A stretch of DNA of 64,000 bases from Nitrincola salilacus (lineage in GTDB: Bacteria > Pseudomonadota > Gammaproteobacteria > Pseudomonadales > Balneatricaceae). Shown piece by piece: positions 1-7,421 of the stretch. The position numbers and the translations under genes were made by a program. The stretch's first letter is position 1. Every line of letters begins with the position of its first letter. The stretch lies in NCBI RefSeq assembly GCF_046271865.1, contig NZ_CP176580.1:806001-870000 (forward strand), read 5' to 3'. The notes beneath the pieces were generated by a model. It was not told the DNA's origin. It worked only from the letters and a program-made list of their open reading frames with translations, and did not search any database.

Positions 1-212
1 TGATCCACCAACTCGGCGTTGAACCAGTGCGGGTTCAGCTCTTCCATCACGCTCCGGCCACCGATTCTCCCGTTAAGCGCCAGTGACACAGCCTCCATCA
101 AGGTGGATTTGCCGGCGTCGTTATCACCTATCAGGATGTTCTTCTTCGGGTTGGGGCAGAACGTGAAGTCCTTGTATATTCGGTACCCACGAATACGAAT
201 TTTGGTGATCAT
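1..212 (-). CDS. OLD/AAA-type ATPase, N-terminal fragment (runs off the window edge)
   Basis: The visible N-terminus reads MITKIRIRGYRIYKDF, then a Walker A motif GDNDAGKST followed by LMEAVSLALNGRIGG. A short beta-strand start, a GxNxAGKST P-loop and a following helix are typical of OLD-family endonucleases and RecF/SMC-like AAA ATPases. The start is the ATG at 212, with an AAAGGA-like ribosome binding site about nine bases upstream. The C-terminal part, where an OLD TOPRIM nuclease would sit, lies outside the window, so OLD versus a simple AAA ATPase cannot be decided. The gene follows the SLOG-HTH gene on the same strand after a 275-bp gap, which suggests its own promoter. Confidence 0.7.
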   Translation of the reverse strand, partial: MITKIRIRGYRIYKDFTFCPNPKKNILIGDNDAGKSTLMEAVSLALNGRIGGRSVMEELNPHWFNAELVD

Positions 213-487
213 GACCAACAATCCTTTGATGAGTTTAGTGAAGTCAGACCAACCTAGGTTTCAGGTTTTTGCCGTCTTCAGATAGAGGTAATTATGCTAT
301 CAAGCAGCTAATTATGAACTGCTTTATTAGGAAGCTCAAAGTCCCATCGTGATTTTAGCCGCTAAAAAGTGTTCATCAAACGGTGGTTTCTTGAACACAT
401 CCTGAGTTGTGGTCGAGAGAACCAAATCGAGTGTCAGAGCTAACGTATTTTCGTCAAGTTTTCAAAGTTCAGGTAGTGTTAATTAAA

Positions 488-1381
488 TTAACGCGAAGCC
501 CCGCTACTGATATTTATGGAGGTATTTCTCTCCACCTGCATCTCGACATGCAGGCCCGCCATTGAAGCCATATTTACCAACGTATCTAGGCCGAAAACAT
601 CAACCTTGCCTCGCGTGAGGTCTGATATACGCGGTTGCGTGACGCCGAATACTTTAGCTGCCTGTGACTGGCTTAAATGGGCCTGCATGATGTACTCCGT
701 TAGCGCCGACATGAGCACAGTGCGTAGTTTCACACTTTGAATTTCGGTCGTGTCCGTTGCGGCCGGATCGGCGGATAAGTCTGGTAGTAGTTCCGTGGAT
801 GTTGCTGTGGCCGCTTCATCGAGCGGAGCATCGAGAAAAAGACTCTCCTGGCTCAGGGCGGAAATTTTCGCGGTGAGGCCGATTTTTTCCTCGGCCTTGA
901 GGCGGGCGTGATCTGACATAAAGTGCAATAGATGATCGAGACTGGACTTATCACTTATAGTCACGAATTCCTTGTTTTTGTTGACGAAAACAACAGATTT
1001 CTTCTTTTCTTTCAGAAGCTCGATAACATTGCTGAGTGTGCCAGTGCTTTTGCAGTCCCAGATCATTAGTCCGAAATCGCTGTTCCTAGCCATTTCTAGG
1101 TCTTTCGCAGTGAAGAAGGAGCGCGTGCCAGCTCGAGCTTTAGACTGAACGTGATGCACTGGCCAGTTACCAACATTGTTGCGTGGTGCTTCGCCTGTGC
1201 AATAGACCGTGACTTTGTTTGCATGATAGGAGCGTAAATACTCCTGAATGGACGTATCTGCACCATCGGCATCACCCACAACAACGTTGAAGTCCGATGA
1301 GACAATTTTGTTAATCCTTTCCTGCACCTTTTGATGCAGACGGCTGATGGATATTGATCCAGCAATGAATACAGTTGTCAT
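488..1381 (-). CDS. SLOG-domain nucleotide sensor fused to a HigA-like HTH domain
   Basis: This 297-residue protein has two parts. Residues 1-150 resemble a SLOG (YAcAr/DUF2493-like) Rossmann domain, with an FIAGS strand-loop at the start and VVVGDADGADTSIQEYL near residue 34. The SLOG superfamily is proposed to bind or process nucleotide-derived ligands. Residues about 218-285 carry an Xre-type helix-turn-helix (SQAAKVFGVTQPRISDLTRG, then LDTLVNMASMAG), the pattern of HigA-type antitoxins. A low-complexity Ala/Thr-rich linker joins them. The gene starts three bases after the stop of the upstream phosphoribosyltransferase, so the two form one operon. I infer that it senses a nucleotide and represses its own promoter at the palindrome 2037-2052. 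SLOG and HTH assignments are by motif only. Confidence 0.72.
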   Translation of the reverse strand: MTTVFIAGSISISRLHQKVQERINKIVSSDFNVVVGDADGADTSIQEYLRSYHANKVTVYCTGEAPRNNVGNWPVHHVQSKARAGTRSFFTAKDLEMARNSDFGLMIWDCKSTGTLSNVIELLKEKKKSVVFVNKNKEFVTISDKSSLDHLLHFMSDHARLKAEEKIGLTAKISALSQESLFLDAPLDEAATATSTELLPDLSADPAATDTTEIQSVKLRTVLMSALTEYIMQAHLSQSQAAKVFGVTQPRISDLTRGKVDVFGLDTLVNMASMAGLHVEMQVERNTSINISSGASR

Positions 1382-1384
1382 GGC

Positions 1385-1975
1385 CTATTTCCAAGTAATT
1401 GTGGCAGCATAGATGTGATTGATCTTCCGGTAGCCACGAAGTGCTCGGCATACCGCGTCCATCGTTGCGCCTGTATCAAACAGATCATCGAGTAGTAATG
1501 CGTTCCAACGTCCTTCACCCTCAATGCATTCGTTAATACTGATCCGACCTGCCAGTGCCGCATCTTTCTCTACTCTAGTGTGTAAGTTCTTGAGTGGCGT
1601 GCTACCCGGCGGAGCAGGTGCTTTCACAATCATTCTGTCAAAAACAGGTATTCTCGTTAGTCGGCCGAGCGCGTTTGCCAGTTCATTTACCGGTTGCCTG
1701 GCGCGAACGGTCGAAGCCGGCATAGGGATAATCAAACCGATTTCATCGAACAAGGGCAGCAGGGTAGTTTGTACCTGCGCTGCGAGCGGTTCGACCTGAT
1801 TCCAATCGTTTCGATACTTGAGCTGATAAAGAGCCTCTCCTGGTTCCGAGCGAGTGGTGTCGTAGCGGGCATGACCCCATTCATCGTCACCTAGATAAAC
1901 GCTCGAAAGGGTGTGCTTATGAAGGGCAAACCCTCGATCCCAGATACCTTCAATCTTCTTAATGTGGACTTCCAT
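1385..1975 (-). CDS. ComF-like phosphoribosyltransferase
   Basis: This 196-residue protein carries the PRPP-binding loop of type I phosphoribosyltransferases (ALLLDDLFDTGATMDAV near residue 155), preceded by IIPMPASTVRARQPVNELA, as in ComF-type proteins. ComF proteins usually have an N-terminal zinc ribbon; none is visible. The frame stays open upstream to 2071, but the ATG at 1975 has an AAGGAG ribosome binding site eight bases away, and the promoter 2034-2062 would lie inside the longer form. The SLOG-HTH gene follows three bases later. The pairing suggests it makes or consumes a ribosyl-nucleotide that the SLOG domain detects. The substrate is unknown. Confidence 0.75.
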   Translation of the reverse strand: MEVHIKKIEGIWDRGFALHKHTLSSVYLGDDEWGHARYDTTRSEPGEALYQLKYRNDWNQVEPLAAQVQTTLLPLFDEIGLIIPMPASTVRARQPVNELANALGRLTRIPVFDRMIVKAPAPPGSTPLKNLHTRVEKDAALAGRISINECIEGEGRWNALLLDDLFDTGATMDAVCRALRGYRKINHIYAATITWK

Positions 1976-2033
1976 GCAAGGTTCTCCTTCGGGAATGAGC
2001 TTTCGCCCAGCATGAGCTAGGAATGCTGATTGA

Positions 2034-2062
2034 ATCATACAAAATTTTGTATTATCATGCAA
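2034..2062 (-). promoter_or_regulatory. Promoter with embedded 16-bp palindromic operator for the PRTase/SLOG-HTH operon
   Basis: Read on the minus strand, a -35 TTGCAT (2057-2062) and a -10 TATGAT (2034-2039) are separated by 17 bases. The perfect palindrome ATACAAAATTTTGTAT occupies 2037-2052, covering most of the spacer and part of the -10. Placement between the promoter elements, about 60 bases before the PRTase start, fits autorepression by the Xre-like domain encoded in the same operon. The palindrome is seen directly; its use as an operator is inference. Confidence 0.6.
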
Positions 2063-2102
2063 GGAGTCCATCTAGGGCATGTTTTTGAAGCTGGCCCTAC
2101 AG

Positions 2103-2301
2103 ATGGCCCTCGACGACCACGGGGATAGCCATGAGCGGCAGCGCCAGGTCATCAATACTGACGAGCTGGCCGGGTGCAGCCCGACCCCAGGTGAAAGGGA
2201 TCTGGGTCGAGGGTCAGCCAAACTGGGACCGCGAAGCAGGGTACGTTCGTGGAGGACGCCATTACGGAAGCCGAAGCACTGGCTGCCAGCCAGGATTAAC
2301 G
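2103..2301 (+). pseudogene. Possible frameshifted gene remnant, GC-rich
   Basis: Three short protein-like stretches lie in successive frames: MALDDHGDSHERQRQVIN and DELAG from 2103, then KGIWVEGQPNWDREAG, then FVEDAITEAEALAASQD ending at a TAA at 2299-2301. Joined by two frameshifts they would make one small protein ending 15 bases before the next gene. GC content is higher than in the neighbouring accessory genes, as is common for integrative-element backbone genes. I do not recognise the family, and the reconstruction is tentative. Confidence 0.3.
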
Positions 2302-2316
2302 TCAGGAGCAAAGAGC

Positions 2317-2547
2317 ATGACGAAGCTGTCCTTGGATAACCAGGCCGAGCCGTTATTCATCACTCAGGAAATCGAGGCGGAGCTGATTTCGACGGGCTAC
2401 GAGTTCGAGCCGCCGCCCATTGCCTGCGCGGTGCGTCTGTGTGACGTGTTGGAGGGTATGAGCGATGCCGAGTTGGCATTGCAGCCGGGCGAGATCGCCG
2501 ACCAGGAGCGCGAGCGCCGGCAGAACAAGCAATTTTTAGCCCGATGA
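2317..2547 (+). CDS. Hypothetical protein, 76 residues
   Basis: This small acidic protein starts MTKLSLDNQAEPLFITQEIE and ends with a charged RERRQNKQFLAR tail. The ATG at 2317 has a CAGGAG ribosome binding site ten bases upstream; the same frame is open further upstream but overlaps the gene remnant. No signal peptide, membrane segment or recognised motif is visible. Its GC-rich codon use matches the remnant before it, so both may be leftovers of an integrative element. Function unknown. Confidence 0.45.
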   Translation: MTKLSLDNQAEPLFITQEIEAELISTGYEFEPPPIACAVRLCDVLEGMSDAELALQPGEIADQERERRQNKQFLAR

Positions 2548-2722
2548 ACCGAATATGGTATTTTTTATGGCATGAAGTGAACGTTCAAGCGAATGCGGTA
2601 CCGATACCATGTCAGGTCATAGTGAATGTCAGTGCCAGAATTCTCATTCCTACCTGAATAGCATCTGATGAGGAATTAGGCGCCCATAGCAAAAAAGCGG
2701 TTGCATAAACAAGGGGAGCGCA

Positions 2723-4447
2723 ATGCCTTGGGGTATTACAGAACACATCAACCACCTGCAAAAGCTGCTAGTTCCTGGTGCCATCGGCAACTACAATAGC
2801 TTCGAAGTAACGGAGATATTTGGCCTCCACGAAGATAGACCGGGGCAGATAACGAACTTCATGAGCCTCCTGGTTGCGGAGCCAAGTGACCCGCCAGTAG
2901 GCCCTCCTACCAAGCCAGACATACTCAATGGCAAGAAGCGCATTGAGTTGCGTGAAACACCATGGAAGTTCGGCATCGCGCGCTATCGGGTGTCTACGCA
3001 ACAAGTTCTACAGGCGCTTCAGAATTTCAGCACCACTGGTGAGTGGAAGCCTGGCGCTTCAGCATTGAAAGTCGGCTCGCTTACGCCGATTCCACCACAA
3101 TTTGTGCCTGCTGACACAGCGCTTCCACACCCATGGAACGGTGTTCTCAAGAATAACTTCTGGGAAGGCTCCCATGTCCTTGAGCTTTTCGATGGCCTGA
3201 AAACAGATGTGAAATTTCTCTTGGATGAGCCAAAGCTTCTCAAGCAACTGGCAGCGGACCTAAGGCCCTTCGTAAAGATGGGCATTGATGGTCTGTCTGA
3301 CCGGCTTGGAAATGTTCTCATCCAACTGCCCGTGACCGTCGTGACGACAAAGGTTTCAAGCTCCCCAAGCGGGGATTTTCTTTTACAGCCCATCTGGCAC
3401 AACGCCACGCCCGCGCGACAGCTAAGAGTGTCATGCGAGAAGTATGAAGACACAACCGTGGAGGGATACGGCTCCGAAGATGTCACTGGTTCACTAGCGA
3501 ATTTCCCGCTTCACTCACCCGGAGGCGGAGCTCGATACGTTCTATGGGATGACCAGAATCAATTAGTGCTTGGCGCATCCGCGCGAACTTCGTTCATTAC
3601 GAGCATCAGCATGAACGTCCATGCTGTAGGGGAAAGCATCAGCCCCCGGGACTTCTATCTTCCATCGCCAAATGGAGGACTGGAGTTGGTATCCGTCCCG
3701 CTCATTGAAGAACGGTCTCCAAACATTATCGGAACCCCAACAGCCAATCCGCGTGAGCCATGGCGGGAAAACAGAGTCTTCAGAGATAGCCTAAAGAGCA
3801 TCCGGGATCGGAAGGAATTCATTCAGTACGGAGGGAACTCGGGCGCCGGCACGGACGATGCATTCAAGGACATTCGCGCACTACTTCGAATGCATGGCAG
3901 GACTGGTGCGTGGTTGTGGGACCCATATCTTGATGCCAAAGACGTTCTTGCTACGCTCTTCCACTGCCCACACAAAGGTGCTGACTTGCGCGCACTCACG
4001 GCTGGCGCGGAACCTCCGGTGGCAAAGGATAAGGAAAAGTTATCCGAAGCCGTCGCTTTTTGCCAAAGGGTTGAGATATGGCTTCGCAGTCACCCCCTTG
4101 CAGGCAGGGTAGGGTTGAAGCCACAGTCTGCACCGCCTCCCAAACAATCTTGGCAAGATAAACAACTTGAGACCTTCACGAACTTGAAGGGCAACTGCAA
4201 AGACCTGCAGTTAGAGTTCCGCATACGCGAAGGCAGCGCTGGCTGGCCGTTTCATGACCGTTTTTTGATTTTCCCCTCTGACATCGGGCCGGCAACAGCG
4301 TGGTCCCTTGGAACATCGGTCAACAGTTTTGGCCAGAAGCACCACATCCTTCAAAAGGTCGCCGATGGCGAGCTGATTCGGCAAGCGTTTCTGGACCTTT
4401 GGGACGAACTGAGCGGTAGCGACTATCTCGTATGGAGCACGCCATGA
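2723..4447 (+). CDS. VPA1262-type protein with C-terminal PLD-like motif
   Basis: The protein has 574 residues. The C-terminal third contains RTGAWLWDPYLDAKDVLATLF and, later, FHDRFLIFP followed by AWSLGTSVNSFGQKHHIL, a single HxxxxL-type phospholipase-D-like pattern found in nucleases and effectors. The N-terminal half has no catalytic motif I know. From memory the layout resembles the VPA1262 family of uncharacterised proteins, often found in accessory islands; this was not searched. Its stop overlaps the start of the next gene (ATGA at 4444-4447), so the two are translationally coupled and probably act together. A defence function is inferred only from context. Confidence 0.6.
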   Translation: MPWGITEHINHLQKLLVPGAIGNYNSFEVTEIFGLHEDRPGQITNFMSLLVAEPSDPPVGPPTKPDILNGKKRIELRETPWKFGIARYRVSTQQVLQALQNFSTTGEWKPGASALKVGSLTPIPPQFVPADTALPHPWNGVLKNNFWEGSHVLELFDGLKTDVKFLLDEPKLLKQLAADLRPFVKMGIDGLSDRLGNVLIQLPVTVVTTKVSSSPSGDFLLQPIWHNATPARQLRVSCEKYEDTTVEGYGSEDVTGSLANFPLHSPGGGARYVLWDDQNQLVLGASARTSFITSISMNVHAVGESISPRDFYLPSPNGGLELVSVPLIEERSPNIIGTPTANPREPWRENRVFRDSLKSIRDRKEFIQYGGNSGAGTDDAFKDIRALLRMHGRTGAWLWDPYLDAKDVLATLFHCPHKGADLRALTAGAEPPVAKDKEKLSEAVAFCQRVEIWLRSHPLAGRVGLKPQSAPPPKQSWQDKQLETFTNLKGNCKDLQLEFRIREGSAGWPFHDRFLIFPSDIGPATAWSLGTSVNSFGQKHHILQKVADGELIRQAFLDLWDELSGSDYLVWSTP

Positions 4448-5868
4448 ACCCGGCTGCAATGAGCCTTGCCCAGGCCCGCTTCCAAGCTGCCCTGACCCCG
4501 GGTGCCTCTACGGCTCCGTTTGCCCTGAGCCAATTACTCGCTCAACTCAGCACGGGCTCTCAGTCGCCAGCCGTTGACGCCGAACCTATCGGTCACAGCA
4601 CTGGCGACGAGTTCCCATTCCTACCCTACATGTTTGCAATGGGGACACCTCCTGATGCTGCTGCATCTGCAGCATGGGAGGCAGCAATACGGTGGTTGCT
4701 GAGTGCATTGCGTAACTGGGATGCCAGCGAAGCAAGTTCGCTCAACCAGCTTCGCGCGCTGCTTGGTGCCATAACGGCACTAGATGCAAACCTGGCAGGG
4801 CTCTCCAGTGTTGCCGCTCAAGTCGCGTCAAGCCACCTGATTGCGGGGTTACGGCACTTCATAGAGCGTACCGACGTAGGCCCTGGGTTCAATGAGCGGC
4901 GATTTCCAGAACTCCGTCAGCAAATCGAATCCTTGGCCAGCGGTGGCAACCTTGAGCGGTTGTGGTACATGGTCCCGCACATGAACATCTTCCCGTCGCC
5001 AGATTTTTGGGCGGCAGTAGTAATCATGTACAACGCCGAACCTGCTGAGCTTACCGCCATTATTGAGAGGCGAAATGACGTTCTTTTTTCGCTCATGATT
5101 TGCAGCGTGCTCGGCACGCAAGCCATAGTCCTTGCATCCAAGGTCAATAACCTAGTTTTCAAATTCGTTAGCGTTGCAGATTCGTGGCAAGACCGCTCGG
5201 CCGGCCCCAGCCAAAGCACCCAGAGCGCGCTGCAGGCTTTGCTACTTCAAGTTGCACAGACATCGGCCGCAGACTGGGCTGCGTGGATGCAAGCGTTGTT
5301 CAAGGTTCCTGGTCACAACCCATCCCTGGATGCCGCCTTAGGGGCGGTACTTCAACAACTGTCCCAAGCGCATTGGACAGCATTCTTCAAGGCGCTTTCG
5401 CTCAATTACTCACACCGAGCAGCAGCGCCAGTTGCAAATATCCTTAGCCCTCTGGCAAAGTCGCCCGACGCGGGGGGGAAGGCTTTGATATGGGCCACCG
5501 CTCATCAAGTCTGGTCTGGCTGGGGCTACGGCAAGCATGAAGGTGATAGAGCAATGTTTGCCCCTGCCCCTGCCGCCTGCGCCTTAGACTTTCCCGTGGC
5601 CATGTATTACGCATCAATGCAAAGCGACGAGCGTTCAGTAGAGGAAAGCAAGCTACATGAAGCCATCGAGACGGTGGAACAAGAATGGTTTAACTCCGTC
5701 ACGGAATTGGTGACTGAGAGAAACAGGCTCAAATCCCGTCTACGCCTTGTGCAGCATGGGACTGCACTGGCAAATGGGAGTGACCAGGCGCTGCCGCCCC
5801 CGATTCAGCCGGATGCGGACCATTACGCCGAGACAAGGTATCACTACCATGACGTGAATATCTTTTGA
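4444..5868 (+). CDS. Uncharacterised partner protein of the VPA1262-type gene
   Basis: This 474-residue, mostly helical, Ala/Leu-rich protein has no catalytic motif or membrane segment that I recognise. I chose the ATG at 4444, which overlaps the upstream stop and has GGAG six bases ahead; an in-frame ATG at 4432 lacks a ribosome binding site. A coiled-coil-like stretch (SVEESKLHEAIETVEQEW, then ELVTERNRLKSRLRL) lies near the C-terminus, which ends His/Tyr-rich (YHYHDVNIF). The helical, repeat-like composition would suit a scaffold or sensor working with the PLD-like protein. Function unknown. Confidence 0.6.
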   Translation: MNPAAMSLAQARFQAALTPGASTAPFALSQLLAQLSTGSQSPAVDAEPIGHSTGDEFPFLPYMFAMGTPPDAAASAAWEAAIRWLLSALRNWDASEASSLNQLRALLGAITALDANLAGLSSVAAQVASSHLIAGLRHFIERTDVGPGFNERRFPELRQQIESLASGGNLERLWYMVPHMNIFPSPDFWAAVVIMYNAEPAELTAIIERRNDVLFSLMICSVLGTQAIVLASKVNNLVFKFVSVADSWQDRSAGPSQSTQSALQALLLQVAQTSAADWAAWMQALFKVPGHNPSLDAALGAVLQQLSQAHWTAFFKALSLNYSHRAAAPVANILSPLAKSPDAGGKALIWATAHQVWSGWGYGKHEGDRAMFAPAPAACALDFPVAMYYASMQSDERSVEESKLHEAIETVEQEWFNSVTELVTERNRLKSRLRLVQHGTALANGSDQALPPPIQPDADHYAETRYHYHDVNIF

Positions 5869-5885
5869 ACCGCTTTTGGGTAGTC

Positions 5886-5904
5886 GCTCTTTCCGGCAAA
5901 GAGC
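5886..5904 (+). terminator. Hairpin downstream of the two-gene VPA1262-type unit
   Basis: GCTCTTT (5886-5892) and AAAGAGC (5898-5904) form a perfect 7-bp stem around a CCGGC loop, 17 bases after the stop codon. There is no U-tract, so it may only stabilise the 3' end of the message. Confidence 0.3.
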
Positions 5905-5962
5905 CTCAGTCGATAGGGAGATGACGTGCTACTTAAGGTGGTGCTGGCGTGAATATTCCGAG

Positions 5963-5984
5963 CATGGTATTTCACATGGTATTT
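5963..5984. repeat. Two direct repeats of CATGGTATTT near a putative island end
   Basis: CATGGTATTT occurs at 5963-5972 and 5975-5984, one helical turn apart. A related TATGGTATTT is at 2554-2563, before the VPA1262-type gene. Short direct repeats beside an attachment site can be arm-type sites for a tyrosine integrase; no integrase lies in the window. Confidence 0.35.
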
Positions 5985-6043
5985 GCATAAAGAATTTTTA
6001 TAAAACTTTGATTTGTATGTGATTTACTCTGTAATAGATCATT

Positions 6044-6054
6044 AGTGGGAGTGA
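6044..6054. other. Candidate attachment site: copy of the guaA 3' end
   Basis: AGTGGGAGTGA matches the expected last codons of guaA (GAG TGG GAG TGA, encoding E-W-E-stop) and is followed 23 bases later by a strong terminator, as at a gene end. In relatives guaA precedes tadA-mltF-purL, which lie to the right here. I infer that an element integrated at the guaA 3' end and left this duplicated end at its right border. guaA itself is outside the window, so this is unproven. Confidence 0.4.
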
Positions 6055-6077
6055 GCTTCAGCTCTATAACGTTTGAT

Positions 6078-6103
6078 AAAAAACCGCCGAAAGGCGGTTT
6101 TTT
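6078..6103 (+). terminator. Rho-independent terminator, possibly that of guaA
   Basis: CCGCC and GGCGG pair around a GAAA tetraloop, with six A bases before and six T bases after the stem, so it can work on both strands. There is no gene directly upstream on the plus strand, which fits its being the original guaA terminator displaced by an insertion. Confidence 0.75.
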
Positions 6104-6250
6104 ATTGGGCAAGGTGAAAGTGCTCGAGAGGAGAGGCTGGTTTCCCTAATTCTTCTAAAGTACTCATTCACGAGTAGCGACAGGCAACATTCACTTTCGC
6201 GTGGCGAGCTATGCGGACACCTGCAAAATAAGTATCTCCAAGTCAGTTGA

Positions 6251-6301
6251 CTGTAATGTTACAGCCTAATAGACTGTATTTAAGCACTGTAAAGATACAG
6301 T
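6251..6301 (+). promoter_or_regulatory. Two inverted-repeat operators upstream of the antitoxin gene
   Basis: CTGTAATGTTACAG (6251-6264) and ACTGTAAAGATACAGT (6286-6301) are both perfect inverted repeats with CTGTA/TACAG half-sites, and a lone ACTGTA half-site lies at 6273-6278. They end 24 bases before the antitoxin start. Paired operators just upstream are typical of autoregulated toxin-antitoxin operons. Confidence 0.6.
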
Positions 6302-6325
6302 ATTAATGCTACTCAGGAGGTCATC

Positions 6326-6727
6326 ATGATCGCTCAAGCCGAACAACTGCTGCAGCGTGGCTCCAGTGTCACCAGTTCATTGCTGCCGGCGATTTTCAAT
6401 ATCTTCAGCCAATGGCGCCTCACTGGTATCCAACAGATGATGCTATTGGGACTCAGTAACGAGAAGACCCTTTACAACTGGAAGAGCCAACCTGAGAAGG
6501 CCAAGCTGACACGAGACTTGTTGGAGCGGGCCAGCTACATTTTGGGGATCTATAAATCCCTGCAGATCCTGTTGCCCGATCAGCTATTGGCTGACCAGTG
6601 GCTGCTCACACCGAATGACAATCCGCTGTTCAATGGCACGGCTCCTCTGGATCGGTTGCTGGCAGGGCAGGTGGTCGACCTGGCTGTGGTCAGGGATTTT
6701 CTTGATGCCCAGCGGGGTGGCTGGTGA
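6326..6727 (+). CDS. Xre/MbcA/ParS-type antitoxin of the RES toxin
   Basis: This 133-residue protein has an N-terminal helical DNA-binding-like part (IFSQWRLTGIQQMMLLGLSNEKTLYNWK) and a C-terminal region (ADQWLLTPNDNPLFNGTAPLDRLLAG, then VVRDFLDAQRGGW) with the hallmark of the MbcA/ParS/Xre toxin-binding domain (DUF2384): N-x-x-LF-G-x-x-P-L-D. It precedes and overlaps the RES-toxin gene by four bases (GTGA). An AGGAGG ribosome binding site lies before the ATG at 6326. By family knowledge it binds and neutralises the RES toxin and represses its own promoter, here at the inverted repeats 6251-6301. Confidence 0.88.
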   Translation: MIAQAEQLLQRGSSVTSSLLPAIFNIFSQWRLTGIQQMMLLGLSNEKTLYNWKSQPEKAKLTRDLLERASYILGIYKSLQILLPDQLLADQWLLTPNDNPLFNGTAPLDRLLAGQVVDLAVVRDFLDAQRGGW

Positions 6728-7416
6728 TTGAGATAGAGATGCTGCCCAAGAGCGAAGTCACTGAAACGGTCTATCGGGTCATACTGTCGCGCTACCCGCA
6801 GATTCACCTGTTTGAGCGTGTCTCCAACCCACAGGATTGGGATGTGCTCTATGCCGTCGAGTCCCTGACCAACCCCAGGCTGCGCGATGAAGTGGGTGAC
6901 ATTCGTTTGGTACCCCCTGAAGACCGAGTCTATGGAGATGGCGCCTCCTGGATCATGGCTGCTTTTACTCACCCGCCAGTCGATGGCCTCGGCAGTCGCT
7001 TTAACCGGGATTTCGGCATCTATTACTGCGCTGCCGATGAGGTAGTCGCCATCGCCGAATCCTCTTTCCACCGGGCGCGTTTTCTGCGGGAATCCCGAAT
7101 CGACAAGACCACTCAGGAGATGCGCGTTATCCGTGCACAGCTGGGGCCGACAATCCTTCACGATGTAAGGGACTTGGTCGGGCATGCCATTTACCATTCT
7201 GATGACTACAATGAAGCGCAGCAGCTCGGTTACGCGTTACGTGATGCCAAAAGTTTCGGTATTCACTACCAGAGCGTGAGAGCGCAAGGGGAATGCTTCG
7301 GAGTGATGCGTGCCCCAGCTATCTCCAATGCGATCCATTGGCGTTATCTGTGCTACCACTATGACCAAGGAGCGATTGTTGATGTTGAATCACTTGATGG
7401 TAGTGGCAGGAGGTGA
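6724..7416 (+). CDS. RES-domain toxin
   Basis: This 230-residue protein has the RES-domain signature: an early Arg (VYRVILSR), the strand FGIYYCAADEVVAIAES with the conserved Glu, and HYQSVRAQGECFGVMRA with the conserved Ser. RES toxins of the MbcT/ParT/Res group degrade NAD+ or ADP-ribosylate host proteins, causing growth arrest. It starts at GTG 6724, inside the antitoxin stop. It is followed by a DEDDh exonuclease and a STAND NTPase in the same operon, an unusual extension of a two-gene toxin-antitoxin module. The RES assignment is secure by motif; the exact reaction is not determinable. Confidence 0.87.
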   Translation: MIEIEMLPKSEVTETVYRVILSRYPQIHLFERVSNPQDWDVLYAVESLTNPRLRDEVGDIRLVPPEDRVYGDGASWIMAAFTHPPVDGLGSRFNRDFGIYYCAADEVVAIAESSFHRARFLRESRIDKTTQEMRVIRAQLGPTILHDVRDLVGHAIYHSDDYNEAQQLGYALRDAKSFGIHYQSVRAQGECFGVMRAPAISNAIHWRYLCYHYDQGAIVDVESLDGSGRR

Positions 7417-7421
7417 TGGCA

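Noticed and set aside
213..487. GTGTTC...GAACAC and GTTAAT-TAA-ATTAAC inverted repeats as terminator or operator
   Set aside because: The arms are short, far apart or AT-only, and no T-tract follows, so they are weak evidence.
5869..6325. tRNA or tmRNA as the integration target
   Set aside because: No cloverleaf or tmRNA-like 3' end could be drawn; the only gene-end match is to guaA.
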